From positions 30,256,001-30,320,000 of the forward strand of contig OZ038526.1 of NCBI GenBank assembly GCA_964036665.1: DNA of 64,000 nucleotides, written 5' to 3'. Shown piece by piece: positions 44,822 through 56,250 of the stretch (the first letter of the stretch is position 1; each line of letters starts with the position of its first letter). The DNA comes from Gordius sp. MW1. Taxonomy: Eukaryota; Nematomorpha; Gordioida; Gordea; Gordiidae. The notes under the pieces are model-generated. The model was not told the origin of the DNA, ran no database searches, and saw nothing but the letters and a program-made list of their open reading frames with translations. Both the position numbers and the translations under genes were made by a program.

Positions 44822-45564
44822 TATGCGAGGAAACAAGGGAGAAAGTTTTCGATGAAGCCGAAAAGTGGTCAAAGCGCTTAGCTGGATATGATTTGAAGGT
44901 CAACGATCGAAAAACGGTATACATGGAAATGAACGTTACAGGCACCCCATCACTGGATGACCATCTAAAGTACCCAAAAGTAGACAGATTTACATACCTC
45001 GGCTTGATGCTACATCAAGATGGAGGTTGCGCAACGGAAGTCAATGCCTGGATCCAAAAAGGATGGCTTAAATGGCGAAGTATATATGGTGTAATGTGCG
45101 ACAAGAAGATGCCAATATGGTTGAAGAGCAAAGCTTACAAATCCATCGTAATACCGGTGTTACTATATGGAAGTGAAACATGGGCATTAAACACCACAAA
45201 AGGAAAGCTATTACAAGCCACAAAGAGAATGATACGGTGGAGCTTGGGGTATACTAAGCTCGACCATATGAAGAATGACTTTCTCATGACAAAAATGGGT
45301 ATTCAACCTATGGCGGACATGATAAACGAAAATCGGCTAAGGTGCTATGGGCATATACTAAGAAGAGACACGGATGACGTAAATCGAAAAGTACTGGACA
45401 TGGAGGTACCGGGGAAGAGAGGAAGAGGACGACCCCGTGTCACGTGGAAAGGTAAGTAGATTAAGTTATAAAAACTAAGGAGATTAGTCAAGACATGGCA
45501 CTCACTCGGTCAAAATGGAAGAAACTTATCAAAACCAAATAACTGATAAAGAAGAAGAAGAGAA
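44822..45564 (+). mobile_element. 5'-truncated RTE LINE copy inserted in satellite DNA, with 12-bp target duplication
   Basis: A 213-codon intact frame (44818-45459) covers the C-terminal third of an RTE reverse transcriptase: KWSKRLAGYDLKVNDRKTVY, VDRFTYLGLMLHQDGG, LLYGSETWALN, NENRLRCYGHILRRD and GKRGRGRPRVTW. The 3' end is GAAGAAGAAGAG, a short-repeat tail typical of RTE. GCTACACTTTGG occurs at both borders (44810-44821 and 45565-45576), a 12-bp target-site duplication. Flanking sequence on both sides belongs to the satellite family. With no stops in the frame, this is the youngest of the three RTE copies here. Confidence 0.88.
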
Positions 45565-46410
45565 GCTACACTTTGGCCAATGGTCATTTTTTTCATTGGT
45601 CATAGCCAGAAAAATATAAATACATAAGAATGAAAAAAACGAAAAAAAATTTTTAAATCACAATTTAACTAATGGTCATTTTTTTATTGGTCAGTAGCCA
45701 GAACACGGTCAAAAAGGAAAATACATAAGAGACGAAAAAAAATGAAAAAAAAAATTTCGATTTATACTTTGGCCATTGGTCATTTTTTTCATTGGTTAGT
45801 AGCCAGGACACGGTCAAAAGGATATAAATACATAAGAAACGAGAAAAAACAAAAAAAATTTCGATTCTTTGGCCAATGGTCATTTTTTTTATTGGTCAGT
45901 AGCCAGGACACGGTCAAAAAGTCATATTATCAAGGTATTAACAAGAACAACATATTAATAAAAAAAAATAAAAAAAATTGCCCTCTCCGGGATTCGAACC
46001 AGCAATTAAGAATTTGCCCTCGCCGGGATTCGGACCCACATCAGTAGAGGCATAGGCTTTTGTAGGAGGGGGGGGGCACAGGGACTCATATCAGTAGAGG
46101 CATAGGCCCTTCTACGGGAGGGCATAGGTTAATTATCAACGTTAACCTAGTATACCAATTCAAAAACGAACAAAAAAATTTCGAATCACAATTTGGCCAA
46201 TGGTCATTTTTTTCATTGGTCAGTAGCCAGGACCCGGGCAAAAGTCATATTATCACTGGTAGTAACAAGAACAATACATTAATTTAATTTAAAAAAAAAT
46301 TTGTCCCCTCCGGGTATCGAACCAGCAATTCAGAACGTTGCAGGGAACGGACAAACAACGGACGGACGGACAACAAAAAGCGAGCCCATAAATTGCATAG
46401 CAATTAAAAT
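45565..46410 (+). repeat. Satellite block C with repeated B-box motifs
   Basis: About five monomers with the GCCAATGGTCATTTTTTTC and ATTGGTCAGTAGCCAGGACA cores, a GGACACGGTC variant. They are interrupted by CCGGGATTCGAACCAGCA at 45986, CCGGGATTCGGACCC at 46022 and CCGGGTATCGAACCAGC at 46307, all complements of a tRNA-like B-box. It ends with (GGAC)n and GAGCCCATAAATTGCATAGC. Confidence 0.85.
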
Positions 46411-47479
46411 ACGTCTATTAATTTATAATTAAATTGCCAATCATGCGTTTTTATTTATATTAATTGTTACTATCTGGGTGGTCACATTTTGTTATTGTGT
46501 AAACAAACACTTTAATAAATTAATAATAAAAAAAAAAAAATTAGGAAATATATAAGGCCGAGCCGACCCAAGTCTATCAGCTAGTTATAAAGCACATATA
46601 CCAGAAAATTTTGGCCCACAACTATTACAATATATAGCTAATTCTTAAATCCATAAAAGTATCCCCTTTGATTTATAACATCATCTTTTAAAAAGGGTTT
46701 ATCTCGTCTCGTCATGAGGTAAAAATTTTAATCTTGATGTTGGCTCAATTCTTATTCCCAAATATCAATAGCGATGGTATAATCATCAGCTCTTATCAAA
46801 AAGTTACCTGCCACCAGAATATTAAAGCTAAGAATGTATGAGTGAGTAAGGTTACAATTCTGCTCGGCTTGGGTCTATTTATTTTGTATATGACGTTTTA
46901 AGTCCTGAGATCCCCGCAAAATGGGTTAATTAAACATTAGGTTAATAATAATTTGATAACTTAGCATTTAATTTATTATATCACTTTGGCAATACATGGG
47001 CTTAGTGTTAAATACAACTTGGGTAAAATGTTGCTACAATATTTAGCAGTAATGGAGATTACGGCAAATCTTTTTCGTACAAGTACATTTTATAAATCAA
47101 AATGAGAGAGGATCACAGCACATTCTAAAAGGTTTTATTTTTAATCTATTATCGCGTCGGGTTGGGTCGAGTTCGAGTTGAAAATTATAATATGCCTTTG
47201 GGTCGGGTCGGGTTGGATTTGAAGTGTCCAGCAAAAAGCTATGAATCTTACATTGCAAAATACACGGGACAAATCTTTTGAATTAGTGCAATCAATATGT
47301 ATAATATTTTTTAATTAATATAGAAATGTGTAATTAAAATCATTTGTTCAGGTTACTGAATTCCTTTTTTTAATCTGATTGTTTTAATATTGATGCAAAT
47401 TAAATTTGACTCGTGAAAGGTAAAATATATCAACAAAATGATATTTCTAAATTGTATCTAAATGGTTAAAAGGAATCCC
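46411..47479. other. AT-rich region with a CGGGTT-rich relic
   Basis: No gene was found. CGGGTTGGGTCGAGTTCGAG at 47156 and GGGTCGGGTCGGGTTGG near 47200 resemble the relics at 3.7, 13.4 and 48.2 kb. Confidence 0.45.
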
Positions 47480-47705
47480 ATTCATAATGCCAATCATCCA
47501 CAATGCCAATGACTGTATTATTTTTAAGTAATAGCTCATTATACAGTTAATTCTATTATAATGATTATATTATATCCATGTGTACTAATTGTACTTATAA
47601 TATTCCCTAACCCTAGCCCTAACACTAACCCTAACCCTACCCCTTAATTTTGATTGGTTAAGCCATTGGCGGTCTAAAGCATTGGCATTATGGACGATTG
47701 GCATT
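47480..47705. mobile_element. MITE-like element with a telomere-like core
   Basis: Ends TTCATAATGCCAATCATCC (47482) and the complement of GGACGATTGGCATTGTGAAC (47691) form inverted repeats of about 33 bp with two GCCAAT boxes each. Between them lies CCCTAACCCTAGCCCTAAC and further CCCTAA units (47605-47643), vertebrate-type telomere repeat sequence on the complementary strand. No ORF is present. Confidence 0.7.
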
Positions 47706-47983
47706 GTGAACAGAAGCGGGTTAAAAGTGGTCTTCATTATTAATTTAAACTACATAAATATATATTTATAAAACAAATAAAAGTAAGTTTAAATTTAAAT
47801 GGTTTATTTGCAAAACTATATACTTCAAATTAAACGTGACCCGATTTTGTAGATGCTATTATAATAATTATTCATCTCTATAATAAATCATTCAAATAAA
47901 ATTAGTATTTAAAATCTGTGGTATCAACTAGTTTCATAAATCACACTTTAATTTGTCGATTAAATTTTACACACTACCATGGG

Positions 47984-48365
47984 CGTATCCAGGATTGAAT
48001 AAAAGGGGGAAATAATGATTAAGAAAGGGACAAAATAACCATTTTTTAATTCCATAATTTGATAAAATTTTAAGAGTTTTTGTATTCAGAGGGGTGCAGC
48101 CGCCCGTCTGCCTCCGAGACTGGCTAGGCCCATGCACACCGCATTTTTTCTTACTCTCAAGTTGGATACCAAAATTTGAAGCGCGTTCGGCAAGGATCGG
48201 TTTAAAAATTTAACGGTTTCGCCGGATCGGGTTCGGGTTAAAAATTTTAAAATGATTTCGGGCGGGTTGGGTTCGGGTTGGAAAATTTAAAATGCTTTCG
48301 GGCTCGGGTTGAAAATTTTAAGAATATTTCGGGTCTGGTTCGGGTTGAATAAAGTGAGTTTGCAT
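47984..48365. mobile_element. GGGCGTAGCC-type MITE followed by a CGGGTT-rich relic
   Basis: The MITE spans about 47984-48135 (CATGGGCGTATCCAGGATTG and GACTGGCTAGGCCCATG). From 48185 to 48360 four imperfect units of about 45 bp repeat TCGGGTTGAAAATTTTAAAA, a small tandem array of the CGGGTT relic family. Confidence 0.6.
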
Positions 48366-48521
48366 TTTTTTAACCCTGGGACATTGACGCCGAGATGATT
48401 TCCGACGAGTTGGCAAGACAACTACTTTAGCATTAGCAGCTGTTAATCTTATGGACACCCTTGGTAATGCAATATTTAAAGCAATCTAAAATTAATAAGA
48501 TAAATCATACACTTTGATTAG

Positions 48522-50583
48522 CTTGAATGACTTTCTCAGAACAGAAAATATAGATATATTGCATAATGTAGCGATTGATGGATTTTACCAATTTAATAAA
48601 ACATTGCTTGATTATAGGTATTTTTTGATGAAAAAATTAATTTTGTAAAAGCTTAATTAATAAAGAAATTTCACCAAAGTCTAATTTTAAATTCTGGAAT
48701 CAACTTGAGAATGATTTGAATTATGATCCATCAGTCTATGACAACGTTATATCATTTTTTGATACCATCATTAAGGTAATCTATAGTCCTACATTTATTT
48801 AGTTTTAGTCTTTAAAAATTACTATTTCAAATGACCCTATTATGTTGAATTATTTACAAAGTGAAGACTATTGTAACATAAATCTCAACCCTAATGTTAA
48901 GCAATGTCAAAAAATTTGTTCTAATCTGCCATCTAAAGATCGAGCCATATTTATTAACATTGTTGAATATTCAAATTTTATTATCAGCATATTGAGGCAT
49001 ATTGCTAGCCCCTCAAAAACAGGTTGGATTAATTCTTTGCACATTAGATGTTTTTAGAGGAGCTAAATGAAGTAGGTGTCTTGATTTTAAAACTTTTGGA
49101 AACCCTAGTAACTTTAGAAGATAGTGATAAAGTTAGATCAAAAAAGGAGCTTGTATTAGATTTATGTAACATTCTATGGTAATGATTTTATTATATAGAC
49201 GTCACAAAATTTTGGTTTATTTTAATATATATAGTTTTAACCTTATGCAATATAGTATTAATTAGGTTAAACCTTATCACATTACTTATTATAATATATG
49301 GGATAAAAGTCTATTATTCAAATTGCGCAATTACTTAACTCTCGCTAATGTGTTACTACTTATGCTCTAACCCAGTGGTTCTTAACCTTTTTATACACGC
49401 GACCCCCCAAATATTTTATAATTTGTTTGCGGCCCCCCATTTTTTTCATAATAATTTATATTTGTTATATTATCTATAATATAATGATTTTCAAATATTT
49501 TTTCATTTTATTATATAATAAACATAAAACACAACTTTATTATTTCATTATCTATTTAAGATTTAAATAGATAATGAAATAATAATAACATAAAAACTTC
49601 ATAATTAAACATAAAAACAATGTTTAAAATAAAAAATATATGCATTCGGAAATATATTTAATGAGATTTCTGCTGCTGAACATCTTCACCCTATTTGTTA
49701 ATTCTTGGTTCAATTGATTGTAATGGTATCCTCATGCAGGAATCTAGTCGCAATCATTACGTTTTTTAGTTTTTATATCCACCATAGTTGAGAAGCCTTT
49801 TTCACACAAATATGTACTAGCGAAAGGCAGCAAATTTTGAATTGCTGCTGAAAATAATGAAGGATATTCTGCAAGAATTTTTATCCAAAACTGCGGCAAA
49901 CTTTTAGATTTAAACAAGGATTTTAAATTACAATCATTTATTAATTCTAATAATGAATCTTAAGGCAACGAGTTCGAATCCCCTGGTGAGTATTTTTTCT
50001 AAAGCTTTTCTGAATATTTTTATTTTATTATAAAAAAATTTGGCGACCCCCCGGCAAACTTCTCGCGACCCCCTAGGGGGTCGCGACCCCCAGGTTAAGA
50101 ATCACTGCTCTAACCAATAGAGTCTTTATATCAAATATAAAGGGACAAGCTTAAAAATTTCATCTCAAAATAAATTAAAAAATTACAATGCATTTAAGAT
50201 AAAAAATAAAGTTCAATTTTAAATGTACTTTTATATTGAATGTGCATAGTCATAAAATCCTGCAAATTTACACATTAATTTTACCACCATGAGTTATATT
50301 TTTTTTTAACTCTGACATAAGATTATTTCTTTCAGGATTTATTGATATTAACTAATTTAAAAAACGAGCAAAGTTATGAATTTTATAGAAAATATTTGTT
50401 AATTATAAATTTTTAACTACCTACCACATGTTTTAAAGCCATATTTCGGATGCTTTTTACAACGTGCTTTACGATTTTGCCAATTATTCCCTTCTACAAG
50501 TTCGTCCCTTTGTCAAATCTTTTGTGGACCAACACGAGCGTACAGCTTTCCTAGCCCAAAACCCAAATTTTAAAAGTGTGTGA
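48522..50583 (+). CDS. Unidentified gene with 33-41 nt introns, 3' part
   Basis: Exons 48522-48617, 48652-48775, 48809-49022 and 49058-49178 join in frame through introns of 34, 33 and 35 nt. Exons 50336-50397 and 50439-50583 join in frame through a 41-nt intron and end in TGA. The conceptual protein is Asn/Ile/Leu-rich and helical (KICSNLPSKDRAIFINIVEY, then LLETLVTLEDSDKVRSKKEL; last residues AQNPNFKSV). A faint resemblance of the NLPSKDRAIF segment to RhoGAP-type helices is not enough for a name. The two groups do not join directly: the first ends in phase 2 and the second starts in phase 0, so an exon was missed or they are separate genes. A hAT element occupies the intervening intron. 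The 5' exons were not found. Confidence 0.6.
49373..50107 (-). mobile_element. hAT element with transposase dimerisation-domain fragment
   Basis: The ends CAGTGGTTCTTAACC and GGTTAAGAATCACTG are inverted repeats, flanked by the perfect octamer CTCTAACC (49365-49372, 50108-50115). On the minus strand from about 49960 to 49670 there is LPQFWIKILAEYPSLFSAAI, then LLPFASTYLCEKGFSTMVDI and KTKKRN, the hAT dimerisation domain of the ZBED5-like group, followed by stops. It is 735 bp long and non-autonomous. A GAGTTCGAATCCCC tRNA-like box lies at 49968. It is in the intron of the 48.5-50.6 kb gene. Confidence 0.92.
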
Positions 50584-50689
50584 AGTAATAGTGTCTTTTG
50601 AAACTTGTTGGTTTTTTATGATCATTCTACTTTTGTACATTTAAGCGCCTTTTACAGCAAATTAGTTTTAAATTTGTATTAAACCCTTT

Positions 50690-51209
50690 TTCATGGACAT
50701 AGCCAAGGGGAGGCTTAAAATAATGGCTAAAAATTCAAAAAATGATCATTTTGCCCCTCCTTTAATCATTCCCCCCCCTCTAATTCCTAGCTACGCCCAT
50801 GCCCCTTATATACGTGGTTTAGCTTTAAATCTGGTTATTTTAGCTGCCGTAAGCTTAGACAATTTTTGGGGCAGTTATACAACTTTGGTTTTAAACGCTT
50901 TATTCTGCTTAGAGTTTGAAATACTAAGTGGCCAACTAGGCATTGGGAAAGGGCATTCGGTTTTTTTCTTTCTGATCACACCATTTATGAGAAAGTTAAA
51001 ATAAAAATAAATCACAAAATTAGCGATGGACCCGTTACATGGTCGGAGCCGGGGGGGAGGGGGGGGGGGAAGGGGCTGCTGACCCCTCTATATCCAAATT
51101 TTTTTTGAAATTTATTAAAATCTAGGCTAAAATTTCAAAGAATGATCATCTTGCCCCTACCTAAATCATTATAGCCCCCCTCTAATTCCAATGCTGGCTA
51201 CGCCAATGA
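50690..51209. mobile_element. Two GGGCGTAGCC-type MITEs with a short open frame between
   Basis: MITEs lie at about 50693-50802 (CATGGACATAGCCAAGGGG and CTAGCTACGCCCATG) and 51040-51209 (CATGGTCGGAGCCGGGGGG and GCTGGCTACGCCAATG). Between them 50800-51003 stays open for about 65 codons with a hydrophobic sequence (LALNLVILAAVSLDNFWGSY) but lacks supporting splice sites or homology. Confidence 0.6.
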
Positions 51210-51588
51210 CCAGTTATAATCTAGCTAGACTACTGCAATAGAATTGGCAGAACTTTTCTTCTTACCATTTTGTTTGGTGATTATATATTTTTAGCTATAA
51301 CTTAGTCCAAAATGGCTATTTGTTTTTACCCTAAACCAAAGTTTGTGTAGCCCAATTCACTCCTTGAAAAAATTCATATATCATTTGATTTAATATTTTA
51401 ATTTACGCTTAAATTAATATCAGGCAAAAATTTCCAGCAAAATTTAATATAAGTTTTAAACTGTAGTTTATTAGTCACCAAATCTCAACGCAGATCTACT
51501 TAACATAGAAGTGTAAAATTGGATACCAATTTTCATTAAAGAAATTGTTCTGTATTGCCATTTGAATTTTAACTTACCCAATTCCACC

Positions 51589-52420
51589 TAGAGTCCTGCA
51601 TGGGCCGGTTTTTGCCGGCCTAGACCAACCCAACCCATGTTCAGGTCGACCCAACCCAGCCCATGCTCACAAACTTTTTTAAGCCCAACCCAGCCTCCCA
51701 GCCCAGCCCATCTTAAATATTTTTTCTTCCTAAATTTAATTCACACTTTACAATGTATAAATATACTTATTTTCATATTAGATATAAATTAAAATACAAT
51801 AAAATGATATAAATTAATCACCTGTGTCAATTCCATCTTTTAATTTCCATTGGTTCACCTTTAAAATAATTAAAAGTATATAGCTTATAAAATTTTTAAA
51901 TACCCCCAGGTTTTAGAATATGAAAGATGTAAAGTATGGATTCTAGTTTTCCCGGGCTCAACCGTGACCTCCTTTCTTCTAAAACTCGGCCGGCAGCTGA
52001 AAAAGTTCTTTCACTACTTCCAGAGGAGGCTGGGGTAGCTAAGTATTGAGTAGCTAGCTTACTAAGATAAAAAAATTCACAGGTGTGGTTTTTCCACCAT
52101 GTAAGATCATTATCATCATTTGCTTCATTGGAGGTAGAAGATGATGATGTATATTTCAAATCAATATATTTCTGAACCTCATCAAGTTCTTCTGAAAATG
52201 CTGGTTCTTCTTCTTCAAACATAGAAAAATTATTCAATTGTAATTAATATATTAATTTTAAAATTAAATTTTTATTATTCAACAATTCTCAGCCCAGCCC
52301 ATCAAATTTATTTAGGCCCAACCCAGCCCATTAAAATATTTATTTTCCTCGACCCAGCCCAGCCCAACCCATCATGGGCTGGGCGGGGCGGGTTGATGGG
52401 TTTACTGGCCCATGACTCTA
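51589..52420 (-). mobile_element. hAT element carrying a 113-codon transposase end
   Basis: Ends TAGAGTCCTGCATGGGCC and the complement of GGCCCATGACTCTA, with flanks ATTCCACC and ATTCCAAC as an 8-bp duplication with one mismatch. The interior begins and ends with CAACCCAGCCCA-type subterminal repeats in opposite orientation. The minus strand frame 52237-51896 encodes LTWWKNHTCEFFYLSKLATQ and ASSGSSERTFSAAGRVLEER, then RSRLSPGKLE, the hAT dimerisation domain. The N-terminal and catalytic parts are absent, so this is a deletion derivative. Confidence 0.93.
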
Positions 52421-52489
52421 ATTCCAACCTCTTTCATAGATGTATAGGAAAAATTTGGGTTGGCTAGATGGTGGGTTAGACCTTAAGAC

Positions 52490-52642
52490 ATGCGTGTAGC
52501 CAGCATTGGAATCAGAGGGGGCATAATGATTTAGGGAAGGGCATAATAATCATTTTTTGAAATCGTAGCTATAATTTCAACAAATTTTTGGATTTACCCC
52601 CGCCCCTCCCTGCCCCCCTTCTCTTGGCTATGCCCATGCCCT
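52490..52642. mobile_element. GGGCGTAGCC-type MITE
   Basis: CATGCGTGTAGCCAGCATTGG at the left and TTGGCTATGCCCATGCCC at the right, with the usual AT-rich core and C-run, lie about 130 bp upstream of an exon. Confidence 0.7.
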
Positions 52643-52769
52643 AAGCTACAACAATCGCAGATCAGTATTGTAATGTAAAATCTAATGTTTTGATCTACCT
52701 TTGTTTTTTCAATATACGTGGCCAAATGTTTTTATAAATCCATGCCCTTTAATTACCCTACTTTTATAG

Positions 52770-54309
52770 CTAAATTACATTCTAAACTCAAAATCTCTAA
52801 ATGACTTTAATTGTAATGTCAAGAAATTTTATCAATTTTTTTTATTTGATGAAAAACTTGAAAATCTTTGTTTGTTTTTATAAAACCTTCAAAATCAAAT
52901 TAACTCTTCTGGTTATTTAGTTGATTACTCTTTTATTCTGTTTGCTCAAAAGGTTTAATTAGTTTTGTTTCTGACACAGCTGATTTTATGGGCACGGAAA
53001 CATATGCTTGGATAAAAGCTAACGTAGAAAACGAAGAACGTTCAGAAAGCGGTGATACAATTCCCGTTAAAAATTATAACGCAGTCATGATAGATTGTTA
53101 CCTCGAATTACTGACGCGAAATTGCTACGGAAAATACCCTGAGGTTTGAAAACTGTTATAAATTTTAAAATATTAATTTTACATGGGCTCAGCTGGTGGG
53201 GCCGCCCTCTCCCCCTAAATGACAAAAAAAAATTCAATAGAAAGACCCTTAAAAATTAAAAAATGTTTTGCCCCCCCCCCTCTTAATTTTGAAAATTTTC
53301 GCCCCCTCCCTAATCCAAAACCTAGCTACGCCCCATGTGATTTCATATATATTAATCTAAGATTTCATTTCACAAAAATTGTTTAATAACTTGAATTTGA
53401 TGAAGTTATGATGAAATACCATATGGGCATATTCACTAAGCCCAAATCTGCGAGTAAAGAGAGTGAAGCCATTTTTTGGTTTACTATTTTCAGATATATA
53501 TAAATTTAGCGTTTCTATTTACCATAAATTTTCAATTGTTAGACATATTCATATTGTTGGCGGTGGATTTAATATGTTATTTCAATATTTTTTGGACGAA
53601 AACGTTTTTTTAGCCATGACTATTAGAATAAAATTTTCTTATTCTCAAAGACCATCAAATTCATGGACGAGAAAGCTTTCACTACGAGTGCCTTAAGATT
53701 TGGACTTCTCAAAGATTTGATAATATTTTTGCTTAAAATCGGAAAACTTCCAATCGCACTTTCGGCCAATAACCAAGAACTTAATCCACAACTCACTATG
53801 TCCCAAAGCCAAGATATTTTATTGGGTGCCGTTGATCAAAGCATTGAAGAGATCGATAAGACAAACCCTGATCCCTTGAAGTAATAAACGAAACGTTTAT
53901 CCTTTTTTTTCCAAAAAAACGTAAAAAATATTTATTGCGCTACATTTATAAAATAAAGCAATGTTTTTTGAAAATTTAAACACTATCAAAAATTTAATTA
54001 TTAATTCTAAGGTTTTTCCATAAATTTTGAGTTATAAGTTTTGATTGTTTATATTCCCTCCTCCTAAAAAACTTTATTCGTATATGTGCAAAGGATCTTT
54101 AAAAAATCATGTTTCATATGTTATTTTTTAGAGCTTAGCCCAGGCTCTTGGTCTATTTCTCGACTTAAGTTGTTATATTCTATTTAGAAAGTCGGGGAAT
54201 GTTGTCAAAGTTTTGGTGAATATATGCCAAAGTAAAGGGTTGCACCTCTTTGCAGAACTTTTCGATGCAGCCCGCTCTCAAGAAAGCCCGCCAGACTCTG
54301 ATGATGATT
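52770..54309 (+). CDS. Unidentified multi-exon gene, internal exons
   Basis: Exons 52770-52869 (phase 0 to 1), 52953-53143 (1 to 0), 53651-53880 (0 to 2) and 54134-54309 (2 to 1) join in one frame. Encoded segments include LNDFNCNVKKFYQFFLFDEK, FMGTETYAWIKANVENEERS, VMIDCYLELLTRNCYGKYPE, ALRFGLLKDLIIFLLKIGKL and GLHLFAELFDAARSQESPPD, followed by an acidic Asp run. The product looks soluble and helical. The Trp-containing second exon loosely recalls RFX-type winged helices, but this is not a firm match. The last acceptor uses AG of TTAGAG. The exon starting at 55376 may be the 3' end of the same gene, but the phases do not meet directly. A MITE sits in the second intron. Confidence 0.55.
53184..53337. 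mobile_element. GGGCGTAGCC-type MITE
   Basis: CATGGGCTCAGCTGGTGGGG and CCTAGCTACGCCCCATG flank an A-rich core with C-runs, inside an intron of the 52.8-54.3 kb gene. Confidence 0.7.
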
Positions 54310-54747
54310 GTATGAAAAAGCTTTCATTATTTTTATAATTTTATTAATATAGCACAAAAATTGCGAGTTAATATGTCGGCTTTAAGTTGATAATATCCAG
54401 GTCAATTCTTGTTTTTTTATCGATTCGAAGTTTGAATCTGTACGTTATGTTAATGTAAAATGGCAAACGTGCATTTTTTGAACACCTTTGATTTGCTAAA
54501 ACATTACGAGAGAAAGTTAAAAAATTTATTTAACATCATACATTTTTCCAATTTGAGGGTCAATTTAGTTACAATTTAAATGAATCATGAGCAATGGAAA
54601 TGGTTAGGTTTATAATGGAAATTATATAAGGTTACAATTGAACTATGGTCTAAATAGACTTCTCATTATACCTTTAAATGGCCAATCTTTATTATTTGAT
54701 TCAACTTCTAGTCAAGAATTTTTTACAAGTTTATGCTTAGATATAAC

Positions 54748-55193
54748 CATAGACTAGATAGACTGCTCATCAACGCACAAAATGTGTACCCTTTTTTCCA
54801 CCATTTTGAAACGAGAATTGTAACGTTGTGAGCATATAAAAATTAGTAATTTTCGCAAATTAAATAATTTTAAAAAGGTAAATAAAAAAATATTAAAGTG
54901 GGTAGATATCAAAAAAAGCATTTTAAAATAAATATCATTTAAAAAATACATAAAAATTAAAAAATGTAAAAACTGCGATTAAAGTTTGTTTAATAATATA
55001 GTGCCATCAATATTTTGTATAATATTAATTTATTGACCTTTTATTAATTTATAAACTAGTGAGGAAGGTAAATTGACTGTTATAGGGCAAAATTACAGGT
55101 TAAAATACACCAAATACACTCTTCAAAATGGAGGAAAATTAGACACACAATTACCCATATTCAACATATGCCATGAGCAGTCTATAGTCTAAG
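54748..55193. mobile_element. hAT-type MITE, second copy of the CATAGACTA family
   Basis: Ends CATAGACTAGATAGACTGCTC and the complement of GCAGTCTATAGTCTAAG. The perfect octamer GATATAAC flanks it (54740-54747, 55194-55201). The 446-bp interior is AT-rich without a credible ORF. It is longer than the copy at 12938-13218. Confidence 0.85.
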
Positions 55194-55375
55194 GATATAA
55201 CACAACAGAATATTCATTGCTATGCAATTTATGGGCTCGCTTTTGGTTGTCCGTCCTTCCGTCTAACTCGGCATTTTTCAAAAATTGCCGTGGAAACTTA
55301 TACGGGTTTTTAATGGCTGTGGACTCACACATTTTGCTTTCGCAAATAGACAAGCTAATGACCGCTGGTTGGCTT

Positions 55376-55750
55376 TAAAGTTTTGACCTCGCCCGAACCC
55401 AATTTCCATTATTACTTATGAGCCCGACTGATATCGTTAATACCATTTTGAATTTTAATCATACCCTAGATGCAAGCATCATCAAAACTCAAATGCGTGA
55501 GCTATTGCAAGATGTTTCGAACGAAAAAATACCCGTTTTAGCTCCTTCGAATGAGAATTACGCTCTAAAAATTTCCCCTCGAGGTTCCATTGAAGGCCTA
55601 ACCTTGGAAAAGAGTAAATTTCCTGATGTAGTGTTGTCGCTGTTGCAATCTTTTGCAGAATCTTACTGCGAACTCATTGCCCATAACAAATCGGTGTATC
55701 ACCCGATGTATTATGAAATGTACAAAGAAGCGGTGAAAAAGTTGTTATAA
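55376..55750 (+). CDS. Probable terminal exon of an unidentified protein
   Basis: The frame is open from TTTAAAG at 55368-55375 to TAA at 55750, with 110 codons after the first ATG at 55418. Codon choice and amino-acid mix are protein-like: MSPTDIVNTILNFNHTLDAS, MRELLQDVSNEKIPVLAPSN, SPRGSIEGLTLEKSKFPDVV and a final HPMYYEMYKEAVKKLL. No family is recognised. It is probably the last exon of the gene whose internal exons lie at 52770-54309, or a single-exon gene starting at 55418. Another open stretch at 55280-55375 (KLPWKLIRVFNGCGLTHFAF) is in a different frame. Confidence 0.5.
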
Positions 55751-56250
55751 AAATGGAGCGCAACTTTGAATCATTCAATCTCTATGCCTTCCCTTATTCG
55801 CAATAATACTTTGAGATTGTAAAATTTCTTTACTTTTTATTAGTGTCTTGTTAAGAGAAACCATACTTCCACGTCTTTTATTCTGCATTTTATTATTATT
55901 TATTATATAGAGTTATAGTGCTAATATCGCTAAATGCCACAATCGCGGTTGTTGTTAATATGAATAAAATTCAATTTGAAAATAAGCAATGAGTGTTGTT
56001 CCGGTTTATGTCTAGATTTGTAACGATAATTTAGCTAGAGCAGTGATTCCTGAAGTATTAATAAATTGTGAGGGGTCAGGCGCGGAAATTTTCTACCCCC
56101 TTGACCAATATTTGAGATTTTTTTTGAAGGTGCATGTCCTTATAAAATCGATAGTAAATGCTCTGATTAATGAAGAGGAGAGATTTTTCCAAAGCTGGTT
56201 ATATAAAGCGCCTTGAAATTTCGCATAGATTATACGCGAAGTTTACTTTT

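Noticed and set aside
48372-48463. A stretch reading GKTTTLALAAVNLMDTL before a GTAATG donor, possibly the preceding exon of the 48.5-kb gene
   Set aside because: Its end phase (1) does not match the start phase (2) of the next exon, and its left border has no good acceptor.
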